Shown piece by piece: positions 6,315 to 8,448 of a stretch of DNA of 8,448 bases. The translations under genes and the position numbers were made by a program. The DNA is from Lutibacter sp. (GTDB taxonomy: Bacteria > Bacteroidota > Bacteroidia > Flavobacteriales > Flavobacteriaceae). The stretch covers positions 1 to 8,448 of the forward strand of contig JASMME010000025.1 of assembly GCA_030748365.1 (NCBI GenBank), in the 5' to 3' direction. Positions within the stretch are counted from its first letter, which is position 1, and each line of letters opens with the position of its first letter. The notes under the pieces are model-generated. The model made no database searches and had not been told where the DNA came from. It saw only the letters and a program-made list of their open reading frames with translations.

Positions 6315-8448
6315 ATGATTGACAAGCGCCTGACAAATAAAACGTTCGTTTATTTGTTTTTCCTAGCTGTTTCCCTAACAGCCGTTTTTAACCTTTCCTA
6401 CAACAATACAGCCAAAGAGGCTTCTATCGAATCCCTTAGGGAGCAGCACGCTTTGCATTTGGCGAACAGTCCCTTTCAAGAAACGCTACAACTTAGCAAG
6501 GCTGAACGGAAATCGAAAGGAATTCCTCCTAACAAATATCAGGAAAGAATGTGGGAACTTACCATGGACCCGGCTACAGGAAGACCCCATCCTGAAAGGC
6601 TGTTTGCCCTACAGGCATCGCTGCGCGGTGCAACGACTACAAACAAAGTGCCTGGTGGTCCGGAGGCTTATAGTAGCTGGCAAGAAAGAGGCCCGAACAA
6701 CGTAGGCGGAAGAACCAGGGCCCTGATGTTCGACCCCAATGACAATACCCATAAAAGGGTCTTTGCTGGTGGGGTGAGCGGTGGTCTTTGGGTAAACCAG
6801 GACATTACCGACGCAAACAGTTCCTGGTCTTTGGTAGACATGCCTGAAAACCTGGCTGTTAGCTGCCTGGCCTATGATCCAAACAATACCAATACCTTCT
6901 ACCTAGGAACTGGTGAGTCCTATGTGAGCGGTGGTGTAAATGGGAATGGGGTATGGAAATCGACCGATGCCGGAAACAGCTGGACACAAATCTTTGGTGG
7001 TGTTACCGGAGAAACAACCTTTGAGACCAATACCAAACTGTCTGTAGACAGCCCTGTCTCAATCGCCGGTGACTACGTGGCGACTTCTGCAAGTTTTGGA
7101 CCCGCACTGACCAGTACTCCGCTTACGGGTGAGCTCGTATTGGCCGATGATGGTACAGCAGCATCCACAGAGGCTTGTAACCCACTAATAAACAGTGCAG
7201 AAGTCAATGGAAAGATTGCGGTCATCAAAAGAGGGAACTGTACCTTTGTTTCCAAGGTGAAAAACGCCCAGGACGCCGGGGCCATTGCGGTACTGGTCAT
7301 TAACAATGTCGTGGGACCTCCTATTAGTATGGGAGGGGAAGATACAACCATCACCATTCCGGCCATTATGGTTTCCGATGAAGACGGAGCGGCCATCATC
7401 AACGAGTTGGCCAATGGTGTTCAGGTTACCATGGAAAAGACAGACAATCCTTTTGGAGGCACCTTTGTAACTCCCGGAATCCAACATATCAATGATATCA
7501 AGGTAAGGGATGTTGACGGTAGTACCAGTGAAGTATATGTAGCCGCGGGATCCGCTCCTTATGCTGCATCTTCTCCCTATACCTGGTTGGGGCTGGAACA
7601 GGCTGGACTCTACCGATCGAACAACGATGGTACAAGCTGGTCGGCAGTGTCACTGCCCTTAACCAGCGGTGGCAGCAACTATGCACCGAACGATATCGAG
7701 ATTGGAGCAGACAACGCTGTTTGGATCGCAACCACTAACAATCCGTTGGGTGGAGAAGGGGGTGGAACCATCCTCCATGCCGCAGACGGTCTCAACTTTG
7801 TGGTAAAGCATGAAATTAACGAAGGTGACCGTACCCAGATCGCCCTCTCTGGTTCCAACCCGGATGTGGTCTATGTACTGGGAGAAACAGGTAACTCAGA
7901 AGCGCCAATTGCCCTATTGAAAACCACGGATGCCTTTGCAAATGTGACTGAGACAGCACTTCCTGATGATGCCGATCTCGATATTGCGGACAATGACTTT
8001 ACCAGGGGCCAGGCTTTCTACGACCTGATGTTGGAAGTAGACCCTACGGATGATGCCATCTTGTATGCCGGCGGGATAGACTTGTTCAGGTCACCTGATG
8101 CAGGAGACAGCTGGGATCAAATTTCCAAGTGGTCAAACAACAATATGCTGGGAAGCTTGAATGTGTCTTATGTACATGCAGATCATCATATCCTAGTCTT
8201 TAACCCTGGGAATCCCAACCGAGGTATATTCGGTACCGATGGCGGGGTATTCTACGGAAATGACCTGGCGAGTGCCCCTAATAATAACCAGGCCATTGCC
8301 GCGAGAAACAAGGATTATAATACGGTTCAATTCTATAAAGGCGCTATTGGAGCAGAAACCACTGCTGAAAAATTACTGGCCGGCGCCCAAGACAACGGTT
8401 CGCACTTGATTAACAATGCAACCGGAGGTATTGCACCTTCAACACATG
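6315..8448 (+). CDS. Exported Asp-box beta-propeller protein with inserted PA domain (3' end outside window)
   Basis: Open from ATG 6315 to the window end with no stop: 711 codons visible, C terminus missing. Residues 1-28 look like a Sec signal peptide (Lys4, Arg5, Lys9, then FVYLFFLAVSLTAVF); there is no lipobox Cys. After a charged segment (30-110), propeller-type sequence begins (VGGRTRALMFDPND, 129-142). Asp-box motifs (S-x-D-x-G-x-x-W) are STDAGNSW (216-223), SNNDGTSW (435-442, weaker) and SPDAGDSW (593-600), as in sialidase/sortilin-like propellers. Between the first two lies a PA (protease-associated) domain at about 245-370: GELVLADDG, KIAVIKRGNCTF, KVKNAQDAGAIAVLVINN, with Cys288 and Cys309 possibly paired. 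No catalytic motif of a protease or glycosidase is visible, so enzymatic activity is not claimed. A type IX secretion sorting domain would be expected at the missing end. Independent of nrdBA by its own promoter match. Confidence 0.85.
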   Translation, partial: MIDKRLTNKTFVYLFFLAVSLTAVFNLSYNNTAKEASIESLREQHALHLANSPFQETLQLSKAERKSKGIPPNKYQERMWELTMDPATGRPHPERLFALQASLRGATTTNKVPGGPEAYSSWQERGPNNVGGRTRALMFDPNDNTHKRVFAGGVSGGLWVNQDITDANSSWSLVDMPENLAVSCLAYDPNNTNTFYLGTGESYVSGGVNGNGVWKSTDAGNSWTQIFGGVTGETTFETNTKLSVDSPVSIAGDYVATSASFGPALTSTPLTGELVLADDGTAASTEACNPLINSAEVNGKIAVIKRGNCTFVSKVKNAQDAGAIAVLVINNVVGPPISMGGEDTTITIPAIMVSDEDGAAIINELANGVQVTMEKTDNPFGGTFVTPGIQHINDIKVRDVDGSTSEVYVAAGSAPYAASSPYTWLGLEQAGLYRSNNDGTSWSAVSLPLTSGGSNYAPNDIEIGADNAVWIATTNNPLGGEGGGTILHAADGLNFVVKHEINEGDRTQIALSGSNPDVVYVLGETGNSEAPIALLKTTDAFANVTETALPDDADLDIADNDFTRGQAFYDLMLEVDPTDDAILYAGGIDLFRSPDAGDSWDQISKWSNNNMLGSLNVSYVHADHHILVFNPGNPNRGIFGTDGGVFYGNDLASAPNNNQAIAARNKDYNTVQFYKGAIGAETTAEKLLAGAQDNGSHLINNATGGIAPSTH
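7047..7424 (+). other. PA (protease-associated) domain within the propeller protein
   Basis: This stretch encodes residues 245-370 of the exported protein. It carries the PA pattern: a GELVLADDG strand, a Cys (288) before PLINSAEVNGKIAVIKRGNC, the KVKNAQDAGAIAVLVINN helix and strand, and a closing ITIPAIMVSDEDGAAIINEL. PA domains in secreted proteases and vacuolar receptors act as lids or protein-binding modules. Boundaries are estimated by eye. The domain begins about 20 residues after an Asp-box blade and the propeller resumes after it, so it is an insertion in the propeller, not a separate terminal module. Confidence 0.8.

Noticed and set aside
7073..7487. Minus-strand frames of 113 and 100 codons opposite the PA domain
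   Set aside because: Shadows of the propeller/PA gene; low-complexity composition, no start context or promoter, no recognisable domain.
1..8448. CRISPR arrays, insertion sequences, tRNA genes, defence or toxin-antitoxin cassettes
   Set aside because: Read on both strands; no spaced direct repeats, transposase motifs, tRNA arms or compact two-gene cassettes were seen.

Overview
The window looks like ordinary chromosome from a Bacteroidota bacterium, most likely a marine member of the Flavobacteriaceae. Three things support this: intergenic matches to the Bacteroidota promoter (TTG, about 20 bases, TAnnTTTG); no Shine-Dalgarno sequence before any of the five starts; and the protein families present (an Uup-type ABC-F protein, a DUF3109 protein, a eukaryotic-type class I ribonucleotide reductase, and a large exported beta-propeller protein with a PA domain). 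Genus cannot be told from the sequence.

Layout: (1) 1-1172, plus strand, the C-terminal part of an ABC-F ATPase whose first half lies before the window. (2) 1177-1758, minus strand, a six-helix MarC-family membrane protein, tail to tail with the ABC-F gene with four bases between them. (3) 1836-2396, plus strand, a Cys-rich DUF3109 protein, divergent from marC across a 77-base region with promoter matches on both strands. (4) A rho-independent terminator at 2519-2547. (5) nrdB (2618-3589) and nrdA (3705-6092), the two subunits of class I ribonucleotide reductase, with a 115-base gap holding a palindrome close to the NrdR operator consensus. (6) From 6315 past the window end, a secreted protein with Asp-box beta-propeller repeats and an inserted PA domain, with its own promoter match.

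The only clear functional unit is nrdB-nrdA, which supplies deoxynucleotides; catalytic, radical-transfer and allosteric residues are all present. The other genes are unrelated neighbours: translation-associated ATPase, inner-membrane protein, metal-binding-like cytosolic protein, exported surface or secreted protein. I see no mobile element, CRISPR array, tRNA, rRNA, toxin-antitoxin or defence cassette, and no stretch over 300 bases lacks a gene. I did not find a convincing undescribed system. The points most worth checking are the NrdR-like palindrome, the probably leaderless DUF3109 transcript, and the PA domain inserted in a propeller.
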